In this document: positions 17,434 to 27,194 of the stretch, one piece after another | Layout of the letters: each line of letters opens with the position of its first letter | Numbering within the stretch: the stretch's first letter is position 1 | Assembly (NCBI RefSeq): GCF_900103635.1 | Contig: NZ_FMXK01000003.1 | Coordinates: 124,001-188,000, forward strand | DNA: 64,000 bases | Source: Butyrivibrio sp. INlla18 | GTDB lineage: Bacteria > Bacillota > Clostridia > Lachnospirales > Lachnospiraceae | Direction: 5' to 3' | Program-made: the position numbers and the translations under genes | The notes under the pieces: model-generated | Database searches by the model: none | The model's input: only the letters and a program-made list of their open reading frames with translations | Told to the model about the DNA's origin: nothing

Positions 17434-18939
17434 ATGGTAATGAGAAAAAAAATCTTATCACTAATTTTATCTACAGCTATGGCGGTATCTGTACTTACAG
17501 CATGCGGTTCATCATCTACAGGAACTGTAGAAGAAAATGCACCATCGGACAATAGTGACGAATCTTCTGAGGCACCTAAGGAGATTGAGAAAATTAAAGT
17601 ATTTGTTCCAACTGGTGGAAAGGCAGATGACATTGAAGAAGTAATGGCAGCTGTAAATGAGATTACAATTCCGGAGATTGGTGTTGAAGTTGAGTTTAAG
17701 GCTTATGAGTTTGGACAGTGGTTCCAACAGTACTCGCTATTTCTCAGCGGAACGGAAGACGTCGACATTCTTGCAAACTACGGGGGCTATCTTAATGCGG
17801 TTTCACAGGGGGCAGCTTATGACATGACAGATCTGATCCAGGAATATGGTCAAGACATAATTGCAAGAGAAGGCGATTACTTGAAGAGTGGAGAAATTGA
17901 TGGACATCAGTACGCCATTCCTATCTACGCAGGTTATTCATGGACAATGGGCATGATCTATAGAAAAGACATTGTGGATGAACTTGGACTTACAGAAGCT
18001 GCAGAGAAAGCTACAAAGCTTGAGGACTGGGAACCAATCCTTGCTGCAGTTAAGAAAGCTTATCCTGACATGACGCCTTATGTTTTGAACAATGGAACTA
18101 CAGCTTCTAACTTCAAATATGGCACATGGGATGACCTTGGAAACTTTTACGGAGTCCTTATGGATCCAATAAAAGACAAAGAGGTGAAAGATGTTTTTGA
18201 GACAGATGAATATGCTCATCTTTGCGAAGTAATGCATGATTGGTATCAGAAGGGGTATTGTGATAAAGACATCCAGACTCAGACGGATTCATTTACTGTA
18301 TTAACCAAAAATGACGCGGCATTTTGTACTTTAGGTCAGGCTGATTTCAACACAGCATTTTATCAGTCAACAACATGCAACAAGCCAATGGGAGTGACAC
18401 TTTTTGATGACCAGATTGCAAGAACTTATAACAATGTCTGCTACACAATAATGTCAAACACCGAGCACCCTGAAGCTGCTATGAAATTTATGAACCTTTG
18501 GATGTCCAACGAGAAAGTTGGAACCCTGATCAGTTATGGTATTGAGGGTAAGCATTATGTTCTTGATGAAAATGGTATGGGTAAATACCCTGATGGCGTA
18601 GATGCAACATCAACAACCTATCATCTAGGTTCAAATCTTTCTAATATCAATCGTATTCTTTGGGAAACAGAAAACCCCGAGTATCCGGAGCTTCTTGTAG
18701 AACATAACACAAACGATAAGAAATCCATTGCACTCGGATTTTCATTTGACACAACAAATGTAACTAATGAGATTACTCAGCTTGATAATGTTTGCAGTAA
18801 ATATCAGGCTGGACTTGAGACTGGTACTCTTGATCCTGAGCAGTATCTTCCAGAGTTTGTGCAGGCACTTAAGGATGCAGGACTTGAAAAAGTGATCGCT
18901 GAAAAGCAGGCACAGCTAGATGCGTTTCTTGCAGAGTAA
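17434..18939 (+). CDS. Extracellular solute-binding lipoprotein (family 1, oligosaccharide type)
   Basis: 501 residues with a lipoprotein signal (VLTACG lipobox near residue 25), an acidic Ser/Glu linker and a large extracellular solute-binding domain of the YtcQ/LipO class. An AGGAGGG site precedes two candidate ATGs (17434 and 17440). It begins the 14-kb polysaccharide operon and is followed by a hairpin and two matching permease genes with no ATPase gene; such systems usually share a MsmK-type ATPase encoded elsewhere. The downstream GH2, GH43, GH3 and esterase genes suggest plant cell-wall oligosaccharides as ligand. Confidence 0.88.
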   Translation: MVMRKKILSLILSTAMAVSVLTACGSSSTGTVEENAPSDNSDESSEAPKEIEKIKVFVPTGGKADDIEEVMAAVNEITIPEIGVEVEFKAYEFGQWFQQYSLFLSGTEDVDILANYGGYLNAVSQGAAYDMTDLIQEYGQDIIAREGDYLKSGEIDGHQYAIPIYAGYSWTMGMIYRKDIVDELGLTEAAEKATKLEDWEPILAAVKKAYPDMTPYVLNNGTTASNFKYGTWDDLGNFYGVLMDPIKDKEVKDVFETDEYAHLCEVMHDWYQKGYCDKDIQTQTDSFTVLTKNDAAFCTLGQADFNTAFYQSTTCNKPMGVTLFDDQIARTYNNVCYTIMSNTEHPEAAMKFMNLWMSNEKVGTLISYGIEGKHYVLDENGMGKYPDGVDATSTTYHLGSNLSNINRILWETENPEYPELLVEHNTNDKKSIALGFSFDTTNVTNEITQLDNVCSKYQAGLETGTLDPEQYLPEFVQALKDAGLEKVIAEKQAQLDAFLAE

Positions 18940-18967
18940 TTATGTTGTATAAATAAATGCTAATTAG

Positions 18968-19011
18968 AAGATGCGGTGCTAGGGCTAAAAAACTTTGCAC
19001 CGCGTCTTTTT
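18968..19011 (+). terminator. Intra-operon attenuator after the binding-protein gene
   Basis: A stem of about 12 bp with one G-T pair (left arm 18968-18979, right arm 18997-19008) is followed directly by TTTT. It lies between the binding-protein gene and the permease genes, where partial termination would give excess binding protein. Confidence 0.75.
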
Positions 19012-19026
19012 TCGAGAGGTAATGAA

Positions 19027-19950
19027 ATGTCAAAGACTAATGCTTTTGTAAAAATCAAGAAATATTTTCCTTTTTACCTTATGGCACTTCCAGGGATAAT
19101 ATACTTTTTTATTAATAGCTATATACCGATGGGTGGGCTGATTCTTGCTTTTGAAAAATATACCGTAAAGGGAGGTATATTTAGGAGCCCTAAGGTGGGG
19201 TTATCAAATTTTAAATTTTTGTTTTCTAGTGCAGATGCCTGGCTCATGACTAGAAATACAATTGCTTACAACTTAGTGTTCATCGTACTTGGAACAGTCG
19301 TAGCAATAGTAGTTGCATATCTGTTGCATGAGCTTAAAGGAAATCTTCCAAGAAAAATCTATCAGACAATTATTCTTTTCCCAAGTTTATTATCAATAAT
19401 CATTGTTTCATATCTTGTCAACGCGGTTCTTGCAGGTGATACAGGTTTTATCAACAATTATATACTGATTCCTTTAGGAATTGATCCTATATCATTTTAT
19501 AGTGAGCCAAAGTTCTGGCCTTTTATATTAATATTTGTACATTTATGGCAGATGACAGGAACAAGCTGTATCCTTTATTTGGCAAACATGTCAGCGATAG
19601 ATTCTGGATTATATGAGGCGGCCAGCCTTGATGGAGCAAGTCGATGGCATGCTTTTATTAATATAACTATTCCATGCCTCGTTCCAACTATCATAACGCT
19701 TACAATTCTTGCTGTAGGAAAGATCTTTAATTCCGACTTTGGTCTCTTTTATCAGGTACCGATGAATAGTGGTGCATTGATCGATGTGACTCAGACAATC
19801 GATACATATGTATACAGAGGATTGATGAATACAGCGAATTTGGGCATGAGCGCAGCTGCTTGCTTCTATCAGTCTGTAGTGGGCTTTATTCTGGTCATGA
19901 TTACTAACCATCTGGTAAAAAAGCTTAGCAAAGAGAACGCAATGTTTTAA
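19027..19950 (+). CDS. Polysaccharide ABC transporter permease (LplB type)
   Basis: 307 residues with six predicted membrane helices of the MalF-like BPD_transp_1 family. The EAA loop reads YEAASLDGASRWHAFINITIPCL near residues 196-218 (conserved EAA…G). An upstream in-frame ATG at 18976 lies within the attenuator hairpin and is unlikely; ATG 19027 has GAGAGG before it. It pairs with the product of 19964 to form the channel served by the lipoprotein from 17434. Confidence 0.9.
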   Translation: MSKTNAFVKIKKYFPFYLMALPGIIYFFINSYIPMGGLILAFEKYTVKGGIFRSPKVGLSNFKFLFSSADAWLMTRNTIAYNLVFIVLGTVVAIVVAYLLHELKGNLPRKIYQTIILFPSLLSIIIVSYLVNAVLAGDTGFINNYILIPLGIDPISFYSEPKFWPFILIFVHLWQMTGTSCILYLANMSAIDSGLYEAASLDGASRWHAFINITIPCLVPTIITLTILAVGKIFNSDFGLFYQVPMNSGALIDVTQTIDTYVYRGLMNTANLGMSAAACFYQSVVGFILVMITNHLVKKLSKENAMF

Positions 19951-19963
19951 GGGGGATCTAAAA

Positions 19964-20848
19964 ATGGTAAAAAATGATAGAGGATTTCAGATCCTTGCTC
20001 ATGTTCTTTTGATTTTGATGGGGGTATTGGTTGTCTTTCCGATATTACTCCTAGTTATGGCATCAATTTCAGCTGAATCTGACATTATAAAATATGGATA
20101 TTCGTTGTTTCCAAAGCATATTGATTTTACATCCTATAATTTTATTTTCTCTGAAGGAAGCATTTATCACGCGTATTTGATAACAGTTATAGTTACTGTG
20201 ATTGGAACTGTAGCAAGTGTTATTGTCACAACAATGATTTCGTATACGCTTACAGTTCCTGGGCTTCCGGGAAAACAGATTCTTAGTTTCTATGTTTTGT
20301 TTACAATGCTTTTTAGTGGAGGACTTGTTCCAAGCTATATGAGCTGGTGCAATCTCTTTCACATCAAAAATACGATCTGGGCGTTGCTATTTCCTTTTAT
20401 TTTTGTCAGCGCATTTCATATCATGATAACAAGAACATATTTCCAAAATAATATTCCGCAGGAAATTTTGGAAAGTGCAAGAATGGATGGATTATCTGAA
20501 TTTGGTATTTTCTTTAGAATGGTGCTTCCTCTTAGTAAACCGATAATCGCAACAATTGGTTTTATGAAAGCATTGATGTACTGGAATGATTGGAAGAATA
20601 GTCTCTATTTTGTTACGGATAAACAGTATGTAAGTGTTCAGGCACTTCTTAATAATATGCTTACTAATGTTCAGTATCTTTCCCAGTCTATGGATGCTTC
20701 GTTGGGAGCGACTGATATGGTTAATATACCTACATTGGGGATTCGTATGGCTATTGCTGTAGTAGGAATGCTTCCTATGATCGTGTTGTATCCTTTCTTC
20801 CAGAAATATTATATGGAAGGACTTACTGTAGGTGCTGTTAAGGGATGA
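19964..20848 (+). CDS. Carbohydrate ABC transporter permease (YtcP type)
   Basis: 294 residues, six membrane helices of the MalG-like family. The cytoplasmic EAA-type loop is seen as ILESARMDGLSEFGIFFRMVLP near residues 168-189. The C-terminus (YPFFQKYYMEGLTVGAVKG) is characteristic of this permease class. It lies 13 bp after the partner permease, with a GGGGGA ribosome site, and 19 bp before the esterase gene in the same operon. Confidence 0.9.
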   Translation: MVKNDRGFQILAHVLLILMGVLVVFPILLLVMASISAESDIIKYGYSLFPKHIDFTSYNFIFSEGSIYHAYLITVIVTVIGTVASVIVTTMISYTLTVPGLPGKQILSFYVLFTMLFSGGLVPSYMSWCNLFHIKNTIWALLFPFIFVSAFHIMITRTYFQNNIPQEILESARMDGLSEFGIFFRMVLPLSKPIIATIGFMKALMYWNDWKNSLYFVTDKQYVSVQALLNNMLTNVQYLSQSMDASLGATDMVNIPTLGIRMAIAVVGMLPMIVLYPFFQKYYMEGLTVGAVKG

Positions 20849-20867
20849 TGAATAAGGAGTAGTAGAA

Positions 20868-22217
20868 ATGCTGGTTAATACCAAATATGGAAAAATCGAA
20901 GGAATAACAGAAGGTGAATGCCTTGTCTTTAAAGGCGTTCCATTTGCTCAGCCTCCCATTGGAGAAAACAGATTTAAAAAGCCACTTCCGTTAAAGCCTT
21001 GGGAGGGAATTTACAAAGCAGATAAGTATTCTGCACATGCTATGCAGGGGCCAAAAAGAGGCGGCTTTTACGATAAAGAGTTTTATTCAGATCCAAGATT
21101 CGACACACCAGAAAGCGAGGATTGTCTATATCTAAATATTTGGATTCCCAAAGGTAGATGTAAGACAGGAGAGAACTTGCCAGTTGCTGTATATGTGCAT
21201 GGTGGAGCATTTTTAGGTGGCGCAGGGTCAAATCTTCCCTTTGTGTGCAGTAGAATATGTGAAAGGGGAATCATAATTGTAACAATCAATTATCGCCTTG
21301 GTGCACTAGGATTTCTCTGTCATCCATTGATAAGAGCGGAAGGAGAGAATGCTGCTGGAGGCAATTTTGGATTATGGGATCAGCTTGAAGCCTTTAAATG
21401 GGTAAAAGAGAATATAAGAGAATTTGGTGGAGACTCTTCCAATATTACGGTATTTGGACAGTCAGCTGGAGCTATGAGCCTGCAGGCTTTGGCTCTGACA
21501 GAGCAGATGCAGGGGCTCTGTAACAAGATGATCCTTCAAAGTGGTGGAGGGTACAAGAATCCTCTTGGGAAACTTAGGACGATAAAAGAGGCACAGGAAA
21601 TAGGTGAACTATTTTTTGAGGAGTTGGAAATTGATACTAAGAGATGTATGACTGATAAGTCCTATGAAAAAAATGCTCTTAAAAAGCTGTATACTATACC
21701 TGAAGATTTATTGATGATGAAAGTAGGAAAAGTTATTGGGAGAAGTTTTAATGAAAAGAAATGTATGCCTTTTGTACCAGTAATTGACGGAGAATTATTT
21801 AAGGAAAGCATGGATATGCTTATGGATAAAGGAAAACAGCTAAAGATTCCTTATATCCTAGGGTGTAACGGAGATGATCTGACCACTGAAGCAATCTCAG
21901 AAAAAGCACCGGAAAATAATCCAATGCATCTCGCTAACATAGAATATGCCAAAAGAACTGGCGGATATGTTTATTATTTTGACCGAAAGTTACCTGGGGA
22001 TGAAGCTGGAGCATTTCATTCTGCTGAACTATGGTATGTATTTGGAAGTTTAGATTACTGTTGGCGACCTTTCGAAAAGAGTGATTATGAACTTTCTGAT
22101 AAAATAATAACTTATTGGACAAATTTCATGAAAAGTGGAAATCCAAATGAGCCTTATGGTGGCGAGGACGTTTGGGAAGAATGTGGGAAGACCGGTAACT
22201 ATATTACATTTAAGTGA
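20868..22217 (+). CDS. Type B carboxylesterase
   Basis: 449 residues of the carboxylesterase/para-nitrobenzyl esterase family. The oxyanion region VHGGAFLGG lies near residue 110, the nucleophile serine in FGQSAGAM near 199 and the catalytic histidine in GAFHSAELWYVFG near 382. No signal peptide, so it acts in the cytoplasm, plausibly removing acyl groups (acetyl or feruloyl, not decidable) from imported oligosaccharides before hydrolysis. It sits between the permeases and the regulatory genes of the same operon. AAGGAG precedes the start. Confidence 0.88.
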   Translation: MLVNTKYGKIEGITEGECLVFKGVPFAQPPIGENRFKKPLPLKPWEGIYKADKYSAHAMQGPKRGGFYDKEFYSDPRFDTPESEDCLYLNIWIPKGRCKTGENLPVAVYVHGGAFLGGAGSNLPFVCSRICERGIIIVTINYRLGALGFLCHPLIRAEGENAAGGNFGLWDQLEAFKWVKENIREFGGDSSNITVFGQSAGAMSLQALALTEQMQGLCNKMILQSGGGYKNPLGKLRTIKEAQEIGELFFEELEIDTKRCMTDKSYEKNALKKLYTIPEDLLMMKVGKVIGRSFNEKKCMPFVPVIDGELFKESMDMLMDKGKQLKIPYILGCNGDDLTTEAISEKAPENNPMHLANIEYAKRTGGYVYYFDRKLPGDEAGAFHSAELWYVFGSLDYCWRPFEKSDYELSDKIITYWTNFMKSGNPNEPYGGEDVWEECGKTGNYITFK

Positions 22218-22246
22218 TGCATTGATCGTGTATGGTTGAGGAATGG

Positions 22247-23008
22247 ATGAGAAAGTTTAATTTTTTACTTACTGATGATGAAGAAATGGCTCTTCTGGGA
22301 CTTGAAGAGGGAGTAGATTGGGAGAAACTAAACGCTGATAAGATATTCAAATGTCACAGCAAAGATACTGCTATTAGGATGCTGAAGACTTATGATATCG
22401 ATATTATTATAACGGATATTGAAATGCCAGGTGGGAATGGGATTGAGCTTATCAGGTGGGTTCATGACAATAAACCTGATATAAAATCAGTGTTCTATAC
22501 AGGGCATGCCGAATTTGTGTATGCTCAGGAGGCATTGAGGCTTGGGGTAGAAGATTATCTACTTAAGCCAGTACCTTATGATGAACTCGAGAACATAATT
22601 GAAAAGATAGAGAATAGGATTCTTCTTGAAGATAAACAGATTGTTTTTTCTGAATTGGTAGATGACAGCTTATGTGAATCGTCGGATAGAATTGTAGATC
22701 GTGTAAAAAAACTTATAGCGGATAATCTTTCTATTGGAAGCTTACAAAGAGATGAGCTGGCAGCTATGGTACATGTGAGTTCGGGGTATCTAGGTAGGAT
22801 ATTTAAGAAAGAAACAGGATTTGCAATCAGTGACTATATTGTTAAGAAAAGAGTTTCAGTGGCAAAGCAGCTTCTTTCAAAAACTTCTCTTTCTATTACA
22901 GATGTCTCTAGTAGGGTGGGCTTTTCATACTCATCTTATTTCACAAAGACATTTAAAGAACAAACGGGGATGACTCCCCAGGAATATAGGCAAAAAAATA
23001 AATTATAA
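22247..23008 (+). CDS. AraC-type response regulator of the polysaccharide operon
   Basis: 253 residues from ATG 22247, which has TTGAGGA at proper spacing (an in-frame ATG at 22232 does not). The receiver domain has FLLTDDEE and the phospho-acceptor region IIITDIEMPGGNG, and the output is an AraC double helix-turn-helix (about 155-250) ending in VGFSYSSYFTKTFKEQTG and TPQEYR. It is shorter than the usual 500-residue YesN type, lacking the middle region. Its partner is the kinase encoded 12 bp downstream, and it probably controls this operon. Confidence 0.9.
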   Translation: MRKFNFLLTDDEEMALLGLEEGVDWEKLNADKIFKCHSKDTAIRMLKTYDIDIIITDIEMPGGNGIELIRWVHDNKPDIKSVFYTGHAEFVYAQEALRLGVEDYLLKPVPYDELENIIEKIENRILLEDKQIVFSELVDDSLCESSDRIVDRVKKLIADNLSIGSLQRDELAAMVHVSSGYLGRIFKKETGFAISDYIVKKRVSVAKQLLSKTSLSITDVSSRVGFSYSSYFTKTFKEQTGMTPQEYRQKNKL

Positions 23009-23020
23009 CTGGAGGTAGTG

Positions 23021-24739
23021 GTGAAAAAGACTGCACTGCAAAAATGGCTAAAAAGGTATTGGGAATTGACGGCGCTTTTTTTTGCTGTGCTTTTTTTATT
23101 TCTTCATGTCTCTCTTGTGAGGAGTATTACACATAGAACTGAAGAAAATATAAGAAATAGTATATCGGTTTCTTCAAAAGAAATTGAAAAATCCCTACAG
23201 ATGGTAGATGGTTTTGTAAATGAAGGTTTGTATAACAATACAACTCAGCAAGCATCCCATCTTTATTATGAGCTGAAAAATGAGACTGATCCACTGTCTT
23301 TAATGAGTGCAAGAACTTCCGTACTTAACTCGCTTCAAAGCATTGTCACATGGTCACCGATGATAGATTATATTTTGCTTTATACGGACAGACAGGATGA
23401 CTTCAAATGGCTGGAGACTGGTAGCGGAGACAGTATCCTGGTAAGAGACCGTATTATGACCAGTTGGACTGACAGCTTTGAAAAAGGTGATAGTAACAGC
23501 ATTCGTAGGTATATGATATGGCATGACAGTGAAGGAAACCAGATGCTTAGAGTTCTTAAGGTCAGTGGCAGCTATCTGATCGTGGGAGTTTCAAGAAAAG
23601 AAATATTATCGACTCTAAAGGCAGCATCATTTAATGACAAGAGCATAGTATTTGCTGCGGATAAGGATGGAAACCTTATATTTTCTTCACAACCTGTTGA
23701 ATGTGCTTTAGTCCCCGACAATGAAGGAAAATACATAACAATAAATGGAAGTAATTATCTGCAGACTGGTTATTTTTCTGATCAAAGTGGTTATTACTTT
23801 GGAACATTGACTAAGCAAACGGAAATATTAAAGGATACTTTTTCTTTTGATATTATCTTTGCTTTTGTTTCTCTCATAATCATTGGCCTTACGCCAATAT
23901 CGATGGTACTTATCAGGAAAAATATCGAAGAACCCATAGAAAAGATTGCAGACACAATGAACATAATTTCTGAGGGCGATTTGGATGTACAGGTGGATGA
24001 TGAATTCAAGATAAAAGAACTTGATGTTTTGGTACAGTCATTTAATCAAATGATAAGTAAGATAGGGGCATTAAAGATTGAAAAATACGAAATGGAAATT
24101 GAAGTTCAAAAAGCTACGATGCAGTATCTACAACAACAGACAAAGCCTCACTTTTTTGCTAATGTCTTGAATATCATATATTCGTTAGCAGAAAGAAAGG
24201 ATTATGAAACGATTCAAAGAATGTCCAAGGCTATAGTCAACTATTCTAGGTATATGTTCAAGGATACAAGGGAACTTGTTGAGTTGGAAAAAGAGCTTGA
24301 GCATCTAAATTACTATATGGAGATTCAGGAGATAAGGTATATGAAGCAGATAGCTGTTACTTTGGATATACCAGAGAATCTTAAGAGCTGTCTCGTTCCG
24401 CCATTTATAATCCTTACATTTGTTGAGAACAGTGTGAAGTATGCCTTTTCTACTCAAAAAAGTTGCCAAATTTTTGTAACTGGCTACGCTGATGACAAAA
24501 AAGAATATTTAACACTAACGATAAAGGATAATGGGGCAGGCTATCCGGAAAGAATACTAAATAGTTCTTTTGATGAGCTCTCTGAAAATGGACACGTGGG
24601 GCTCAATAATATAAAACAGAGGCTTAAGATTATCTTTGATGACAAAGCTTGCGTAGAGATGAAAAATGATGGCGGAGCGGTTACCAATATAAAGATTCCG
24701 TGCATTGTGATTGAGGATAGCTTTGAGGATGACTTTTAA
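23021..24739 (+). CDS. YesM-type sensor histidine kinase
   Basis: 572 residues from GTG 23021, five bases after GGAGG (the GTG at 23018 is too close). A membrane helix near 15-32, an extracellular sensor of about 230 residues, a second helix near 280-300, a HAMP domain and a His_kinase domain whose phospho-acceptor is in KPHFFANVLN (first residue K instead of the usual N), then HATPase_c with FVENSVKYAF and DNGAGY. It is the cognate sensor for the 22247 regulator and is embedded between transport and hydrolase genes, so it probably senses the oligosaccharide. Confidence 0.9.
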   Translation: MKKTALQKWLKRYWELTALFFAVLFLFLHVSLVRSITHRTEENIRNSISVSSKEIEKSLQMVDGFVNEGLYNNTTQQASHLYYELKNETDPLSLMSARTSVLNSLQSIVTWSPMIDYILLYTDRQDDFKWLETGSGDSILVRDRIMTSWTDSFEKGDSNSIRRYMIWHDSEGNQMLRVLKVSGSYLIVGVSRKEILSTLKAASFNDKSIVFAADKDGNLIFSSQPVECALVPDNEGKYITINGSNYLQTGYFSDQSGYYFGTLTKQTEILKDTFSFDIIFAFVSLIIIGLTPISMVLIRKNIEEPIEKIADTMNIISEGDLDVQVDDEFKIKELDVLVQSFNQMISKIGALKIEKYEMEIEVQKATMQYLQQQTKPHFFANVLNIIYSLAERKDYETIQRMSKAIVNYSRYMFKDTRELVELEKELEHLNYYMEIQEIRYMKQIAVTLDIPENLKSCLVPPFIILTFVENSVKYAFSTQKSCQIFVTGYADDKKEYLTLTIKDNGAGYPERILNSSFDELSENGHVGLNNIKQRLKIIFDDKACVEMKNDGGAVTNIKIPCIVIEDSFEDDF

Positions 24740-24777
24740 ACTAGACAAATATTATAGGCATCCTAAAGGAGGAGATA

Positions 24778-27138
24778 GTGAGAAGAGTAATTGATTTTAA
24801 TATGGATTGGCAATTTCATAAGGGGGATATTTCGCCAGAAGATATAAAAAATGCTAAATGGGATGAAATCAAAATTCCTCATACATGGAATAACCTGGAC
24901 GGACAGGATGGCGGAAATGACTATTATCAGGGTAAGAGCTGGTACAGAAAGAACTTGGGAAAAGAGCTTATTCCTTCAGGTTTTGATAAGGATGTATATA
25001 TCAGGTTTGGTGCCGCAAGTAAGAGGGCAGAAGTTTACCTTAACGGCGAGATGGTTGGATGTCATGATGGAGGATTTGCTTCATTTACAATAAGATTGAC
25101 AGACAAGTTGACGTACGTTAATGATGAGATTTTGGTAATGGTGGATAACAGCAGGGATTTGCCAATTTATCCAATGCAGGCAGATTTTACTTTTTTTGGA
25201 GGCCTCTACAGAGAGATATCTCTTATATGTTTTGATACAACAAAGCATTTTAGGGTGGATGAGTATGGAGTTGACTCTTTATTTGTTACGCCAAAGGTGG
25301 ATGGAACTTTAAATATAGAAACAGAACTTCAAAACATGGAAAAAGATGTCACTTTTTCAGCAAAAATCTATGAGCTAAATGGCGATAGTAAAGAACTTGT
25401 CAAAGAAATCGACGAACTATCATTGAATAGGGCTAGTACAGGATTATTAGAGGGAAGCATATTACTAGATGATGTGGCTTTGTGGAATGGAAGTCAGGAT
25501 TCCAATCTCTATATTTTGGAAATTGGCCTAGGGGACAGAAATTGTAGCTTTCTTTTGGATGAGCTATCTACAACTTTCGGTTTTCGAAGCTTCAACGTAG
25601 ACCCTGACAAGGGCTTTTTTCTTAACGGCAGGTCCTATCCCCTTCATGGAGTATGCAGGCATCAAGATAGAGAGAACATGGGATGGGCCATAACGAAAAA
25701 AGAGCATGATGAAGATATGGAACTGATAAAGGATATTGGTGCAAATACTGTAAGACTTGCCCATTATCAGCAAGCACCTTACTTTTATGACTTATGCGAT
25801 AAAAATGGTATTGTAGTTTGGGCAGAGATTCCATTTATAAGTGTCTATGATTCCCGGAAAGAAGCTGATGAGAACCTTCTTCTTCAGATAAAAGAACTTG
25901 TCATGCAGAATTACAATCACCCCTCAATCTGTTTTTGGGGAATAGCTAATGAGACGGGAATCGGCGGTGAGAGTAAGGCACAGTACGATATTCTTAAGAA
26001 ACTGAATGCTTTGGTAAAAGAGCTTGATGTTACAAGGCTTACTACAATGGCAAACTTTGGGGGGACAAATCCGGATAGTGTGCTTTTCCATTCTACGGAT
26101 GTTGCATCCTACAATATATACAAGGGCTGGTATGAGGGAGTCGCCGAGGATATTGGTACCTTTTGTGATGAAATGCATAGAAAACTAGAGGGAATTCCAC
26201 TGGGAATAAGTGAATATGGTGCAGATGCAGTTTTGAAATGGCACTCTTCAGATCCCAAAGTTAAGGATTATACAGAGGAGTATCAGGCATTTGTTCATGA
26301 AACAGCCCTTAAGGCATTTAAAGACAGATCATATCTTTTTGGAACCTGGCTTTGGAATATGTTCGATTTTGCCGCAGACGGAAGAGACGAAGGGGGCTGC
26401 AAAGGAAGAAACAATAAGGGACTAGTGACTTATGACAGAAAAATCAAGAAAGATGCTTTCTATATTTACAAAGCACTTTGGAGTAAGGATCCCTTCGTAT
26501 ACATTTGTGGAAAGAGATTTATTAAGAGATGTAAAGATAAGATAGTCGTCAAGGTTTATAGCAACAGTGACGCTGTACAGCTCTACGTAAACGAAAAGTA
26601 TTTTGGTGAGAGAAAAGATGGAGAAGGTAGTTTTGTATTTGAGAATGTACCGTTATCAGAGGGAGTAAACAAGATTGAGGCACGAGCTTTTTGGACAGAA
26701 GCAGACTTTGAAAGATCCACTATTAATGATGCTGACAGAAGAGGCATTATGTTCAGTGATACTTTGATAGTAGAAAAGGTTGATAGCGAACCTCAGGAAT
26801 ATATCTATAAGGAAGACAAGAATCTTTCAGAAGCTGTGACTCAGTGGTTTGCAGGTATCACTGGAAGTGACGAAGTTCAGGTAAAAGAAATCATCTTAAA
26901 TGAGGGATATCTTTCAGTAAATGATCCTCTTGAAGTGATATACAAATATAAAGAGGGATATGAAACAATCCAAGAACTTGTTATAAAACCTATGGCTCTA
27001 GTAAATCCAAGTATGGCAGAACGTATGAAGACAGGGGGTGCCATGAGTTTTAGCAGCATTTGGAATCACATTTCTAAGATGTTTCCTGATGACCTTATCT
27101 ATGTGGTCAACGAGAGGCTCAACAAGATAAAGAAGTAG
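24778..27138 (+). CDS. Glycoside hydrolase family 2 protein
   Basis: 786 residues with the GH2 layout: a jelly-roll sugar-binding domain (about 1-170), an Ig-like domain, the TIM barrel (about 280-580) and C-terminal Ig-like parts. The acid/base glutamate is in FWGIANETG near residue 389 and the nucleophile in GISEYGAD near 478. No signal peptide, hence cytoplasmic action on imported oligosaccharides. Beta-galactosidase or beta-glucuronidase activity is possible; the sequence alone does not decide. Start is GTG with GGAGGAG ahead of it. Confidence 0.9.
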   Translation: MRRVIDFNMDWQFHKGDISPEDIKNAKWDEIKIPHTWNNLDGQDGGNDYYQGKSWYRKNLGKELIPSGFDKDVYIRFGAASKRAEVYLNGEMVGCHDGGFASFTIRLTDKLTYVNDEILVMVDNSRDLPIYPMQADFTFFGGLYREISLICFDTTKHFRVDEYGVDSLFVTPKVDGTLNIETELQNMEKDVTFSAKIYELNGDSKELVKEIDELSLNRASTGLLEGSILLDDVALWNGSQDSNLYILEIGLGDRNCSFLLDELSTTFGFRSFNVDPDKGFFLNGRSYPLHGVCRHQDRENMGWAITKKEHDEDMELIKDIGANTVRLAHYQQAPYFYDLCDKNGIVVWAEIPFISVYDSRKEADENLLLQIKELVMQNYNHPSICFWGIANETGIGGESKAQYDILKKLNALVKELDVTRLTTMANFGGTNPDSVLFHSTDVASYNIYKGWYEGVAEDIGTFCDEMHRKLEGIPLGISEYGADAVLKWHSSDPKVKDYTEEYQAFVHETALKAFKDRSYLFGTWLWNMFDFAADGRDEGGCKGRNNKGLVTYDRKIKKDAFYIYKALWSKDPFVYICGKRFIKRCKDKIVVKVYSNSDAVQLYVNEKYFGERKDGEGSFVFENVPLSEGVNKIEARAFWTEADFERSTINDADRRGIMFSDTLIVEKVDSEPQEYIYKEDKNLSEAVTQWFAGITGSDEVQVKEIILNEGYLSVNDPLEVIYKYKEGYETIQELVIKPMALVNPSMAERMKTGGAMSFSSIWNHISKMFPDDLIYVVNERLNKIKK

Positions 27139-27194
27139 TCTTATTTTCAAAGCAAATCTGCAAATAAAGTGTATTAAAAGAGGAAAAATCACAT